DNA of 64,000 bases, from positions 61,350,287-61,414,286 of the forward strand of contig NC_091121.1 in NCBI RefSeq assembly GCF_040183065.1, in the 5' to 3' direction. Of the stretch, positions 55,261-64,000 are shown piece after piece; the stretch's first letter is position 1, and each line of letters opens with the position of its first letter. Source of the DNA: Periplaneta americana (lineage: Eukaryota; Arthropoda; Insecta; Blattodea; Blattidae). The notes beneath the pieces were generated by a model. That model searched no databases. It had not been told where the DNA came from and saw nothing but the letters and a program-made list of their open reading frames with translations. The translations under genes were made by a program, and so were the position numbers.

Positions 55261-55429
55261 GCAATATTACTATTAAATGAATAACTAATAAATAGTTACC
55301 CTCATCTAAAGATTAAGAAGATTAAAATTGAGATAAAACCTAATAACTTTATCCTTGTAGGGAGAAGATCTAAAAATATCAATATTCATGCACGTACAGA
55401 AGAATTATAGAAACACATACTTAGTGGTC

Positions 55430-55439
55430 AGTAGTAGTA

Positions 55440-55484
<45 letters not shown>
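55430..55484. repeat. (TAG)(AAT)n microsatellite
   Basis: A few TAG followed by about 15 AAT units. Confidence 0.9.
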
Positions 55485-55485
<1 letters not shown>

Positions 55486-56079
55486 ATTATTCAGCGTGGC
55501 AATTAATGTTCCTATATACTTCTAATTGAACCGTTGAGCAAAGTAATCATATTAGGTCTACATTTAGTCCAACAGAACAACAAAGTTCTCCTCATTCTTT
55601 ACGAAACCACCTCTTATTGCTCGTAAAGACAGAGTTTGTAGAGCGACATGATACCGCCACTGCTTGCCTTCAGTACGCGAATGAAACACAGCAATGTACA
55701 GGAAACTCCTCGTACCCGTTTGAATGTCTGTGTTTACACGATGTAATCACGACACCCGCTTTGGCCACCGCTGCTGTAAGTTAAGAACATAGACATCTTC
55801 AACCAAAAACGTGTCTTGCGACGATTATCGTGTTAATATCTGGTAGTGTACACTTTGAAGCGCGTAGAAATAAAAGCGAATATTTGAAGAGGTACAAATG
55901 GGCAATAAGAAGAGAAAGATGACCAAAAGAAGGCATGAGGAATTAAATTAAAATAAAATAATGCGAAATATAAATGATAATATGTCGAAGTAACTAGAAG
56001 ATGAACTAAAAAAAAACAAACAAAACTAATCCATTACAAAGCCGAACGGTCCTCAAGATGGTGAGATATTAAGGATCCC
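55485..56079. other. No feature recognised
   Basis: Nothing recognised. Confidence 0.4.
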
Positions 56080-56325
56080 ATCTCACGAGAGACTCGCCAC
56101 TGAATAGTAGTAAAGATGTCAGTACTACGTTCTGGCAGCCTTGTCCTCTATGAAACTCTCTGGTACTCATTTCTGTTAAAAGCCGAGTAAACCCCAAGAA
56201 TACATTGCGGCTGGAAGGATTAGATCTGTGGGAAGGATACATGGCCGAATATAGAATCGAACTCAAGACGTTCCGGTTTACAAAGCATTGCGTTAACCGC
56301 GACGCCATCGCGTGTTCCCCGACTT
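56080..56325 (-). repeat. tRNA-derived SINE (separate family)
   Basis: The minus strand begins CGCGATGGCGTCGCGGTTAA (A-box region) with GAGTTCGATTC (B-box) about 35 bp on, then a non-tRNA body to about 56080. No matching copy elsewhere in the window. Confidence 0.5.
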
Positions 56326-56792
56326 ATAAATGCATACTTAGATTATCTTATAATGCAGAAAACAAACGATAAAATTAGTATCCCGAAGATCATACATGTT
56401 TACTCGTGAGTTTTACGCATTTCGCTGTAATTCTGTTTGTAGATCATGCTTGCGAAACATCATTGTTTATAGTTTATTTTATTTGACTATCATTAAAGGG
56501 CTTACATAAATGAAATCATTTACTGTGCACATAGATAAGACACAAAAGGCATACTTTATCGTCTGGAAGAAGTAAGAATATACTTGGCTACCCTCATAAA
56601 TTTACTGTTTAAGCTACCCAGATATTTCTAGACCTTTGTTCTTTTATAAACCAACTGCATTTGTGAAAATTCATTTAAGTACAAGAGACATTTATCAACA
56701 GGCACCGTTAATCCTTTAAGGAAGAGTAATCACACAGGAGGTAGTAACAACTTAAGTAAAAATCGCTACGAAAAGTAGAAATAATTCCCTAG

Positions 56793-56831
<39 letters not shown>

Positions 56832-58071
56832 TTATTTTAAAAAGTGACAGGGAATACTTCGAATCCCTCATACCCCAATTGTTACACTGTTCATGATTGT
56901 TATTGTGAGCACGGATATTTGGAACTTGGAAATAATATTTTGATATATATTTTTAAAATTTCCGTCTTTTCAATCCACATATTTAAATGTAGCAAGGCGA
57001 AGCCTTTTCGTTAATTACTTGATAATTATTTCTGCATTCCATGAGGCCTAGTCTCGAGACAACAATGCAATTGATAGTTCAAACAATTCACATATCATAA
57101 TACGTCAATGAGTTGTTTGAAATTATAATAAACATTACTGAGAACTAGATTTATTTGAAAATTAACATCATAGTTAAGCACTTTAGAATTGCTCTATGTA
57201 AAATTAACTATTTGTCTTTATACACCCCATTTATTTGCGAAAAACGTCGCTTGTGTGATGTAGCGACCCGGTGACGTCACAGGATTAACAGATATTGCGA
57301 CCAGATTCCTCGAAAGCCTATTTCACAAACGTTTCACGGTAAAATTCCCCTGATATGAGCCTAACAGTTTAATTATTTATTTATTTTGCTTAATAAATAA
57401 TTACGCAGAAATTCGATTAATTTTATTTGGAGTAAATTGATGTTATAATATATTGTTGGTTTTAATATATTCTTAATTTCTCATTAAAAATTACAATGTT
57501 TTAATAAATGAAAAAAAAAAGATAAAAGAGAAAAGTGTATATATTCTCCGTCCAATATGTAAATAAATACAAATAAAGAATAACAATGCATGCTAATAGT
57601 GGATATGCTGTTCAGCCTGTACCTGTTCCTCGTTCTACTAAACATTTTGTGCATTATTTTCGAATAAATTGCAGTTCCTGAATATATACAAAATCTCACT
57701 ATTAGGCTAATATAGCAGACCACTCTGTACACAGACAGACTATGAACTGCAGTCTTAGAACTATTTTTTTATATCAGGAATGCTGAAAATGTACAATTCT
57801 GAGGAAATATTGAAATAATTTTTAAGCAATACAATACATTCTCTTTACACGTTTTTCAACAGAAAGTAAAAGTATAAAGACTTGATGGAGATTAGTAGTG
57901 AAAGATTTATTACATGTCAGTGAACAGTAATGTATGAGAAAGGAAATGAGCTGTTGACGAAACTACAATCTTTTTACAAAAGACCTTTAAAGTTTTTGTA
58001 TTTCCCAGAAGATATGCAACACTTCCATCATTTTGTCCTTGCAGCAGATTTTGTTTCAGTTACAATAATAA
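56326..58071. other. AT-rich DNA without recognised gene
   Basis: Contains a (TAA)n run at 56790-56830. The remaining sequence is AT-rich with only short random ORFs. Confidence 0.45.
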
Positions 58072-58862
58072 TGTGACTTTTATTAGTAACAACAATGTAA
58101 TTTATTCGTCACAACAATAATTCCTTTCTACAATTCGCCTTAAACGTTCTCGTCAACAATTGGATTTTCACTCAACACAGTATTCGTTATAGCACTCCAC
58201 CGACGACAATGACAATTTACTTGGACTATTACAAACAACAATGAACTGTTAATCTTAACTAATATTTACAAAGCACTATTTACAAATCAGAACTATCAGT
58301 TCTCAGTTCACAGTTCTTCTAGCTCAGTCACTCGAGTTCACCGTATTTCGAACCACAGACCTTCAGAGACAGTTCACTGTACTCGAACTCAGGTCCCTCC
58401 AACTGCGGTCCACTGCACTCGAACTCAAGTCCCTCCAACTGCGGTCCACTGCACTCGAACTCAGGCCTTCGGATGCTGATACAGTTGCGGACGCACACTC
58501 GAGTCGAACTCCGGTACACAACACTGGCTTGCTTGCTTGCTCTGGCTTACTCACTGACTGAATAACTGAAAAACTGCTCGAGTTCGCTGGCGCTTCTTCT
58601 TTTATAGCAAAATCATAGTTGCGAGAAATTTCTACAGGTGTGTAGAGAATTATCTGGATATCTCCACTTCGACGGACTTCTCGAAGAGTCGGGAAGGTCC
58701 GTTTCCCATTCACTGCGTTAAGTAGTAGCTGCGCGCGCAGCCTCCCCTCGCGTGTAGGCCCCTTTCCCCACTACTCCGCCGCGCGCCGTCCCTCCGTGCT
58801 CCGCGCGATCTGCTTTCTTGCGGGACGCTGGTCGTGAGTTCGATTCTCACGTTGCTGTCACA
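58072..58862 (-). repeat. 3' LTR (791 bp)
   Basis: Bounded by TGTGAC..GTCACA. Its first 235 plus-strand bases are identical to the visible part of the other LTR at 63766-64000. It contains a TATAAAA box at 58600-58606 (minus) with Inr-like TCAGTT/TCAGTC about 30 bp downstream. It also has two AATAAA-type signals near the end (58079 and 58100 region) and 2.4 copies of a 36-bp repeat at 58381-58465. Confidence 0.93.
58600..58606 (-). promoter_or_regulatory. TATA box of the LTR promoter
   Basis: GCTATAAAAG on the minus strand, with CAGTTTTTCAGTTATTCAGTC 25-45 bp downstream offering arthropod initiator-like TCAGT sites. This places the R region start near 58570. Confidence 0.6.
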
Positions 58863-58875
58863 TTGCCCCCTCCTT
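58863..58875 (-). promoter_or_regulatory. Polypurine tract
   Basis: The minus-strand sequence AAGGAGGGGGCAA lies directly before the 3' LTR TGTGAC. This is the plus-strand primer site of Gypsy elements. Confidence 0.85.
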
Positions 58876-59203
58876 AGAGCTGCTCGTCCCGGGCAGTCCC
58901 TTGGTAGGCTGCTAATCGGTCCAGATGCACCACCATCATCTTCCCTCGAGGTTGTCGCTGGATGCGGTACACCACGTCGTTGATCCGGGTCACCACGCGG
59001 TATGGTCCATCCCAGGCACGCTGCGGCTTTGGTGATTTCCCTTTGGTCCTGGTAGGTCGATACAGCCACACCAGGTCGCCCTCCTGGAATCCTGCAGAGT
59101 TGGCTAATCTGTCGTAGCGCACCTTCATCCTGTCGCTGGCCATCTTGAGGTGCTCTCTGGCCAGTTGGTGAACTCCATTCAACTTCTCGGTGAGTTCTGC
59201 CAC
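58874..59203 (-). pseudogene. pol C-terminus: integrase tail with GPY/F module
   Basis: 109 codons in a different frame from the main pol ORF, from which it is separated by a frameshift near 59205-59220. It contains a helical stretch (LAREHLKMASDRMKVRYDRL), then EGDLVWLYRP, RAWDGPYRVVTRINDVVYRI and MMVVHLDRLAAY. The GPY/F fold with its following beta strands closes the integrase in Gypsy elements and helps multimerisation and target binding. The ORF ends 12 bases from the 3' LTR, overlapping the polypurine tract, so no room remains for an env gene. No chromodomain is seen. Confidence 0.85.
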
Positions 59204-61416
59204 ATAGTTGCTGGCTGGTCGGCGCTGGGTGGCGTGCCAAACAGCAGATCACAGGGCAGGCGCAGCTCTCTCCCGAAGACCATGTTTGCCGGTGTCATCC
59301 CTGTTGTATCTTGGACCGAACCTCTGTAGGCCAAGAGGAACAGTGGAACTCTGGCATCCCAGTCTCGCTGATGGTTGGACACCACCTTCCGCAGGTGTTC
59401 CTCCACGGTTTTGATGTATCGTTCCACCATGCCGTCGGATTGTGGGTGGAGGGGAGTGGTCCTGGTTTTATGCACCCCCAGACGCACGAGCAATTCTCCC
59501 ATCAGGTTGGATTCGAAGTTGCGCCCCTGATCGCTATGCAATTCCCGGGGCACCCCGAATCGGCAGATGAAGTTGTCAAGCAGCGCGTCGGCCACCGTCG
59601 AAGCCTCTTGGTTGGGAATCGCGTACACCTCTGGCCATTTTGTGAAGTAATCCATGGCGACTAGCAGGTAGCGGTTCCCGCGATCCGTGACCGGGAACGG
59701 TCCAGCAACGTCGATGGCGATCCTCTCAAAAGGAGCTCCCACGTTGTACTGCTGCATGGCTCCCCTGCTGCGTGTCCTTGGTCCGCGACTGGCTGCACAG
59801 GTGTCGCATCTTCGGCACCATTGTTCTGTGTCGGTTCTCTGATGCAACCAATAGAACCTCTGCCTTAGCTTGTCCAGCGTCTTGTTGGCTCCCAGGTGGC
59901 CTCCAGTCAATCCAGCATGAGTCTCCTCCAGCACTTCCTTCACCTTGCTCCTGGGCAGGACGAGTTGTTCTATGCGGGTCTTTCCATCGGCCGACTCCCA
60001 AATCCTCTTCAGAATACCGTCCTTGACAGTGAAGGATTCCCACTGGGCCCAGTAGCTCTTGTAAGTGGTGCTACGGTTGGCGATATCGGCCCATACTGGT
60101 CTCTGGCCGGACTCCACATCACGTAGTAGCTGTCCAATGTTTGGGTCCTCCAGCTGCTCCCTCCTTATGGCGGCGTTATCCCATCCTGGGCTCGGCTGGG
60201 CGGCAATTGCTCGGACTGCGTGGGCGCCATCCCGCTCTTCTACTTTCAGGCAATGTTTGCAGCCATCCGGGCACGGTCGTCGTGATAAGGCATCAGCGTT
60301 GGAATGTTTCTTCCCTTGGCGGTGTTCGGAGGTGAAGTTGTACTCCTGCAGTCGTTGAACCCAACGGGCGGTCTGCCCCTCCAGGTTCTTGAAGCCCAAT
60401 AGCCAGGTGAGTGCAGAATGGTCTGTCCTGAGATGGAATTCCTGGCCATACAAATATTTGTGGAAATGCTTCAGGGCTTCCACAATGGCAAGAAGTTCTC
60501 TACGCGTCACACAGTAGTTTCTCTCAGCCTTGGATAGTGTTCGGCTGAAGTAGGCAATCACCCTCTCTTGCCCGTCCTGTTCCTGAGAGAGTACTCCGCC
60601 GATGCCTACGTTGCTAGCGTCCGTGTCGAGCGTGAACTTCCTTCCAGGGATGGGATATCCCAGTACAGGAGCAGTGCAGAGCGCCTCTTTGAGTGACTGG
60701 AAGGATGACTCCGCCTCGTCTGTCCACTGGAATTGTCGTTTCTCCTCGGTCAGCTGGGTTAGAGGCTTAGCGATGTTGGCGTACCCAGCTACGAACCTTC
60801 TGTAATAAGTGCAGAGGCCGAGAAAGCGGCGCAGCTCCTGCTTGTCCCTCGGTCTCGGCCATCCTCTGACGGCTTGTAGCTTCTCCGGGTCCGTGGCCAC
60901 TCCGTTGGTCCCTACTACGTGTCCCAAGTAGTTGACCTTCTTCTGGAATAAATGACATTTCTTCGGGTTCAACTTCAGTCTGGCTTGTCGCAGTCTCTCG
61001 AACACTTTCCTCAGGTTCAACAACTGTTCGCCGAAAGTCTTGCCCACCACGATGACGTCATCAAGGTACAGCAAACAGGTGTCGTATGTCAGGCCTCTCA
61101 TTACGGACTCCATTAGTCTCTGGAATGTAGCCGGGGCATTGCAGAGGCCGAACGGCATAACGGTGAACTGCCATAGTCCCTGGCCTGTAGAGAATGCCGT
61201 TTTCTCCTTGTCCTCAGGATGTAGCGCCACCTGCCAGTATCCTGACTTGAGATCCAACGTCGAGAACCACTCTGCTCCGGCCAGGGTGTCCAAGGTGTCG
61301 TCAATTCGTGGAAGGGGAAAGCAGTCTTTCCTGGTGACGTCATTCAGTCTTCTGTAGTCCACGCAGAACGCAGGTCCCCATTCTTCATCTTCACCAGTAC
61401 CACAGGTGATGACCAA
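59179..61416 (-). pseudogene. pol central part: RT, RNase H and integrase
   Basis: A 745-codon open frame. Residues 15-150 are [33 protein letters not shown] and the catalytic LLYLDDVIV at 117-120. Residues 255-380 are RNase [14 protein letters not shown], then [28 protein letters not shown] and SNADALSRR. Residues 495-545 are the integrase zinc-binding HHCC (H500, H507, C537, C540). The integrase core shows IDVAGPF (D569), HSDQGRNF (D629) and MVERY (E665), an intact D,D35E triad. The apparent ATG at 61416 is only the first Met after a frameshift near 61366, and the frame is lost again near 59210. All catalytic residues I can check are intact, so the frameshifts are the lesions. Confidence 0.92.
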
Positions 61417-62438
61417 GGGCTGTCGGATTCCTCGATGACTCCTCTTGCTTTCATGCCCTCCAGTTGGCTGTCAATCTCCCTCTGTTTAGCTAGAGGGACG
61501 CGTCGAGGAGGTTGTCTGATTGGGCGAGCATTTCCGGTGTCGATGTGGTGCTGAACTTTCTCCGTTCTCCCATAGTCAATTTCAGACAGACTGAACACGT
61601 CCTGAAATTCTGTCAGTAGATCGTGGACTTGTCTTCTTTCTCTTTTGCTTAAATTCGCCGGCAATTCTCGAGCCAGCTCTTTCAGTGATGGGTCTAGATC
61701 TGGACGTGGTCGGTGACACTTCTCGTTTTCTGCCAGCGACGTCACAGACACCACCGGCTCGACGTTACCTAGTACAGTTCCGCTAGGCACCTCCTTGTCC
61801 CGATTGGTGACATTCAGGACCCTCACCGGTACCACCTTCTGATTTGGGAGTAGGGATCTGGCCACATAAACCCCATCTATCGGAGTTGTTTGCGAATCGA
61901 GGAGCAGGTTTCTCTTAGGTTGTCCGTCCAGTCTTGCCGTCACCACCATCTCGCAGCCTGCCGGGATTGTCACATGATTCTCCAAGGTGAGTCTGCTTGC
62001 CATGGGTTGGTCTTCGACGTCCCTCAGGAACACTTCATCCTGACCAAAACGCAGGATACGGCGCCTGACGTCCACCGTTGCATCGAAGATCCGCATGGCG
62101 TCGAGTCCCAGGATGACATTTTCAGTGATGTTGGCGACGAACACCCACATCTCCAGTCTCCTCTTTCCCAATGTCAGATCCAGGAAAACCTCCTTTTGGA
62201 TGGGCAGGCTCTCGCCCGAGGCAGTACGTAGCTCATATCGCCGCAGCGGCGTCCTCCCAGGTAGGCCACGCACGACTTCCGGTCTGGCGATGGTGAGCGA
62301 CGCCCCGGTGTCTACAAGTACTCTGCATGGGCGGCCTCTTATCCATCCGTCAGCAATCAGCCCATCGTCGCATCTTCTGTTAACCGTCTTCAAGATCAGT
62401 CGAGGGGATGGTGATGACGGCGCCGACGTGCCCCTCAT
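61344..62438 (-). pseudogene. pol N-terminus: aspartic protease and start of RT
   Basis: 364 codons. The protease active site is LVDTGAS at residues 42-47, with ENVILGLDAM around residue 110 as the partner hydrophobic-Gly segment of retropepsins. The linker follows, then the beginning of [41 protein letters not shown] and [11 protein letters not shown]. The frame ends shortly after KMKNGDLR because a base appears to be missing near 61366, and RT continues in the 59179-61416 frame. The ATG at 62438 is in the same frame as gag, 16 bases after the gag TAA. Confidence 0.88.
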
Positions 62439-62453
62439 CGCCCTGGGCCCCTT

Positions 62454-62807
62454 TTAGTTTTCCTGTTTGTGACCAGATTGGTCACAGTCCCTCCTCAAGT
62501 GCCCAGGTTCGCCGCAGGACCAGCAGGTAGGCACTCCTCGTCTTCGTCGCTCGGGTGATTTCGGTTGACGTTCCTCGACGTCGGCCACCGCGACGCTCCT
62601 AATCCGGTGCGACGTCGAGACGTTCGCCGTTAACTTTGCTGCCTCCATCCTGAGGGCCGCCGTCAGAGCTGCGTTGATGGTACGATGCTCTGCCAGGAGT
62701 AGCTGTTGTCTTATTTCGGGGTCTCGAACCCCGCTGCCGAAGGTGTAGGCCGCCTCTCCAGCGATGAAGTCATTAGGTAGGCCCCTGAGGGCCTTATGGG
62801 CAAGTTG
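62454..62807 (-). pseudogene. gag C-terminal part with CCHC zinc knuckle
   Basis: Continues the gag frame after the TAA at 62808-62810: QLAHKALRGLPNDFIAGEAA, a capsid-like helix region, then CWSCGEPGHLRRDC (CX2CX4HX4C nucleocapsid knuckle, about 62500-62540), ending in TAA at 62454-62456. The knuckle binds genomic RNA for packaging. Confidence 0.82.
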
Positions 62808-63545
62808 TTACACCGCCATCGCGAATTCTTGTAGGGACTCGCCTGACTGTTGGACCCTCGTTTTTAGTTGGGTCCTAAATGCTGCAGCAAGTTGATGGTC
62901 ACCATAACGTCCCTCCAGGGCCGCCATTATCTCAGCGGCTGTCCCATCTTCTGGAACGCTGTGAAGAATCTCCGACGCCTGTCCCTGAAGCGCGGCCAGC
63001 AGCTGAGTAGTTTTCTCTGCCGGCGTCCACCCATTGTGCTCTGCGATGGCCTCGAACTGGCGACGGAATATCGCCCAAGACGTCGTACCGTCGAACTTCG
63101 GCGTCTTGACGTTGTAATGCCTGGCTGAGGGCGATGGTTCCACATGGCCACTACATGAGGTCCTCAATTCTGTCGTCGATCTTTCCACGGCCCGTTGAAC
63201 TTCCTCGGCAATTATCTGTTTCTGTTCTCTAGCCTGGCGATCCATCAACGCGAGGATGTGCTTGTTTTCTACAGCATGTTGGTCCATCAGCACACTCGTT
63301 TCCTCTTGACGACGTTCGAGAGCGCGGATTTTTCCGTCGAAATGGTCTACCTCCTGTCTCAATTCGGTTACTGTCTCGTTTATAGTTGTAAAATTCTTGT
63401 TTAGGTTGTCCAAATCGGCCTTAAGTTCGTCTTTCACGATGGCGACAATTCCATCTACGTGGGCCGAAACGCTTTCAATTTGCGTAGTGACGTCATCTTT
63501 CACTCCGCTTATGTCGCCTTTCACTTCACTTATGTCACTTTTCAT
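62808..63545 (-). pseudogene. gag N-terminal and capsid part
   Basis: 245 codons. The first 125 residues are predicted coiled coil: heptad/hendecad-like Glu/Lys/Asp/Ile/Val strings, then KIRALERRQEETSVLMDQHA and EEVQRAVERSTTEL. From residue about 150 comes the capsid-type domain of insect Gypsy gags: VKTPKFDGTTSWAIFRRQFE, TPAEKTTQLLAALQGQAS, and YGDHQLAAAFRTQLKTR followed by ESLQEFAMAV. The frame stops at TAA (62808-62810) where the homologous domain continues, so this is a premature stop. The start ATG at 63545 is not the true gag start: an earlier ATG at 63736 lies in another frame. Confidence 0.85.
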
Positions 63546-63559
63546 CTCCGTTTTCGCTT

Positions 63560-63736
63560 CACTTATACGTTCTTGACCTCACTGATGTGCTTGTTCATGT
63601 CGTTCATGTCGTCTTTCATTTCTGCTTTTACGTCACGTATGTCCTTTTTCATTTCAGCTTTTACGTCACTTATGTCGTTTTTCATTTCAGCTTTCATTTC
63701 CGCGATGGCTTGCAGGATCTGCTGTAGGTTCTCCAT
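63560..63736 (-). pseudogene. gag extreme N-terminus with 11-residue repeats, frameshifted
   Basis: ATG at 63734-63736, 10 bases beyond the primer-binding site, opens MENLQQILQAIAEM. Repeats of an 11-residue unit AEMKxDIxDVK follow (33-nt DNA repeats, about 63620-63715), then MNDMNKHISEVKNV, and the frame hits TAA near 63570. The ISEAKTEMKSDISEVK continuation is one base out of frame, so a single-base deletion in this copy is likely. The hendecad pattern predicts a parallel coiled coil. Confidence 0.75.
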
Positions 63737-63746
63737 TGTCGATAAT

Positions 63747-63764
63747 GTCCCGATTCTGACACCA
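63747..63764 (-). promoter_or_regulatory. Primer-binding site, tRNA 3' end complement (Leu-like)
   Basis: The plus strand reads GTCCCGATTCTGACACCA, i.e. a tRNA 3' end including CCA, placed one base inside the 5' LTR. TTCTGACACCA agrees with the acceptor end of animal leucine tRNAs as I remember them; the tRNA identity is inference. Confidence 0.75.
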
Positions 63765-63765
63765 G

Positions 63766-64000
63766 TGTGACTTTTATTAGTAACAACAATGTAATTTATT
63801 CGTCACAACAATAATTCCTTTCTACAATTCGCCTTAAACGTTCTCGTCAACAATTGGATTTTCACTCAACACAGTATTCGTTATAGCACTCCACCGACGA
63901 CAATGACAATTTACTTGGACTATTACAAACAACAATGAACTGTTAATCTTAACTAATATTTACAAAGCACTATTTACAAATCAGAACTATCAGTTCTCAG
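63766..64000 (-). repeat. 5' LTR, partial (window edge)
   Basis: Starts TGTGAC and matches 58072-58306 without a difference that I can see over all 235 bases. Confidence 0.93.

Larger units (their letters stand above)
58072..64000 (-). mobile_element. Ty3/Gypsy LTR retrotransposon (412/mdg1-like), right LTR cut by window edge
   Basis: Layout on the minus strand: 5' LTR (63766 to beyond 64000), primer-binding site (63747-63764), gag, protease, RT, RNase H, integrase, polypurine tract (58863-58875), 3' LTR (58072-58862). The order protease-RT-RNase H-integrase is that of Ty3/Gypsy. No envelope-like ORF follows pol. The GC content is higher than in the surroundings. Coding regions have two internal frameshifts in pol, one in gag and one in-frame stop in gag, so this copy is not autonomous. 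Confidence 0.92.

Noticed and set aside
58072..58862. Endogenous retrovirus with an envelope gene
   Set aside because: The integrase tail ends within 12 bp of the LTR, so there is no room for env; classed as Ty3/Gypsy retrotransposon without env.
59772..60358. Plus-strand ORFs opposite Gypsy pol
   Set aside because: Mirror frames of a long GC-richer coding region on the minus strand.

Overview
The window looks like repeat-rich intergenic or intronic DNA from a large, AT-rich insect genome. A cockroach or other orthopteroid-type insect is my inference, not something I could test. The basis is the mix of tRNA-derived SINEs, Jockey-like and RTE-like LINEs, a 412/mdg1-like Gypsy element, hAT and Tc1/mariner remnants and many trinucleotide microsatellites. 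I found no convincing host protein-coding exon, no intact tRNA, rRNA or snRNA gene, no CRISPR array and no bacterial feature. Nearly everything that can be explained is a mobile element or its debris.

Layout. 0-3.6 kb: hAT (ZMYM1-type) transposase relic running off the left edge, two LINE reverse transcriptase (RT) scraps, and a repeat family (here 'family Q') interrupted by one scrap. 5.5-8.3 kb: a tRNA-headed SINE (family D), a 68-bp satellite with alternating subtypes, a purine-rich minisatellite and another tRNA-headed SINE. 10-18.7 kb: LINE C-terminus, SINEs of families A and B, an internally deleted mariner, a pogo/Tigger relic abutting a Harbinger-like non-autonomous transposon, nested SINE insertions and a tandem duplication. 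19-26.2 kb: DDE relic, a LINE copy with a 5' inversion, then the best-preserved LINE: ORF1, endonuclease and RT, spoiled by one in-frame TGA.

27.8-42 kb: four copies of one RTE-like LINE (RTE-A) in both orientations. One contains an undescribed-looking 0.84-kb DNA transposon built from GCATAGTTGCGCCCC repeats. This stretch also has a Tc1/mariner-like element, SINEs, short hAT-like and other inverted-repeat elements, and a second RTE-like family (RTE-C). 42.7-51.8 kb: a family D SINE, a 100-bp near-perfect palindrome inside a 13-bp direct repeat, a 0.7-kb inverted-repeat element, decayed LINE C-termini, family Q and SINEs. 51.9-53.5 kb: a delimited hAT element with matching 8-bp target duplications. 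54.8-56.3 kb: a second hAT type and a SINE. 58.07 kb to the right edge: a minus-strand Ty3/Gypsy retrotransposon with LTRs, primer-binding site, polypurine tract, gag, protease, RT, RNase H and integrase. Its LTRs are identical over the visible 235 bp although gag-pol carries several frameshifts and stops.

Relationships. LINEs supply the RT that can mobilise SINEs. SINE families A and B have different tRNA-like heads but share a tail, so they probably share a LINE partner. Many microsatellites sit exactly at LINE 3' ends and look like their tails. Nested insertions give relative ages: family Q is older than a LINE scrap and a SINE-A; RTE-A is older than the 0.84-kb transposon; a tRNA-headed repeat is older than a SINE-A. 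All domain calls rest on motifs recognised by eye; no database search or alignment program was run.
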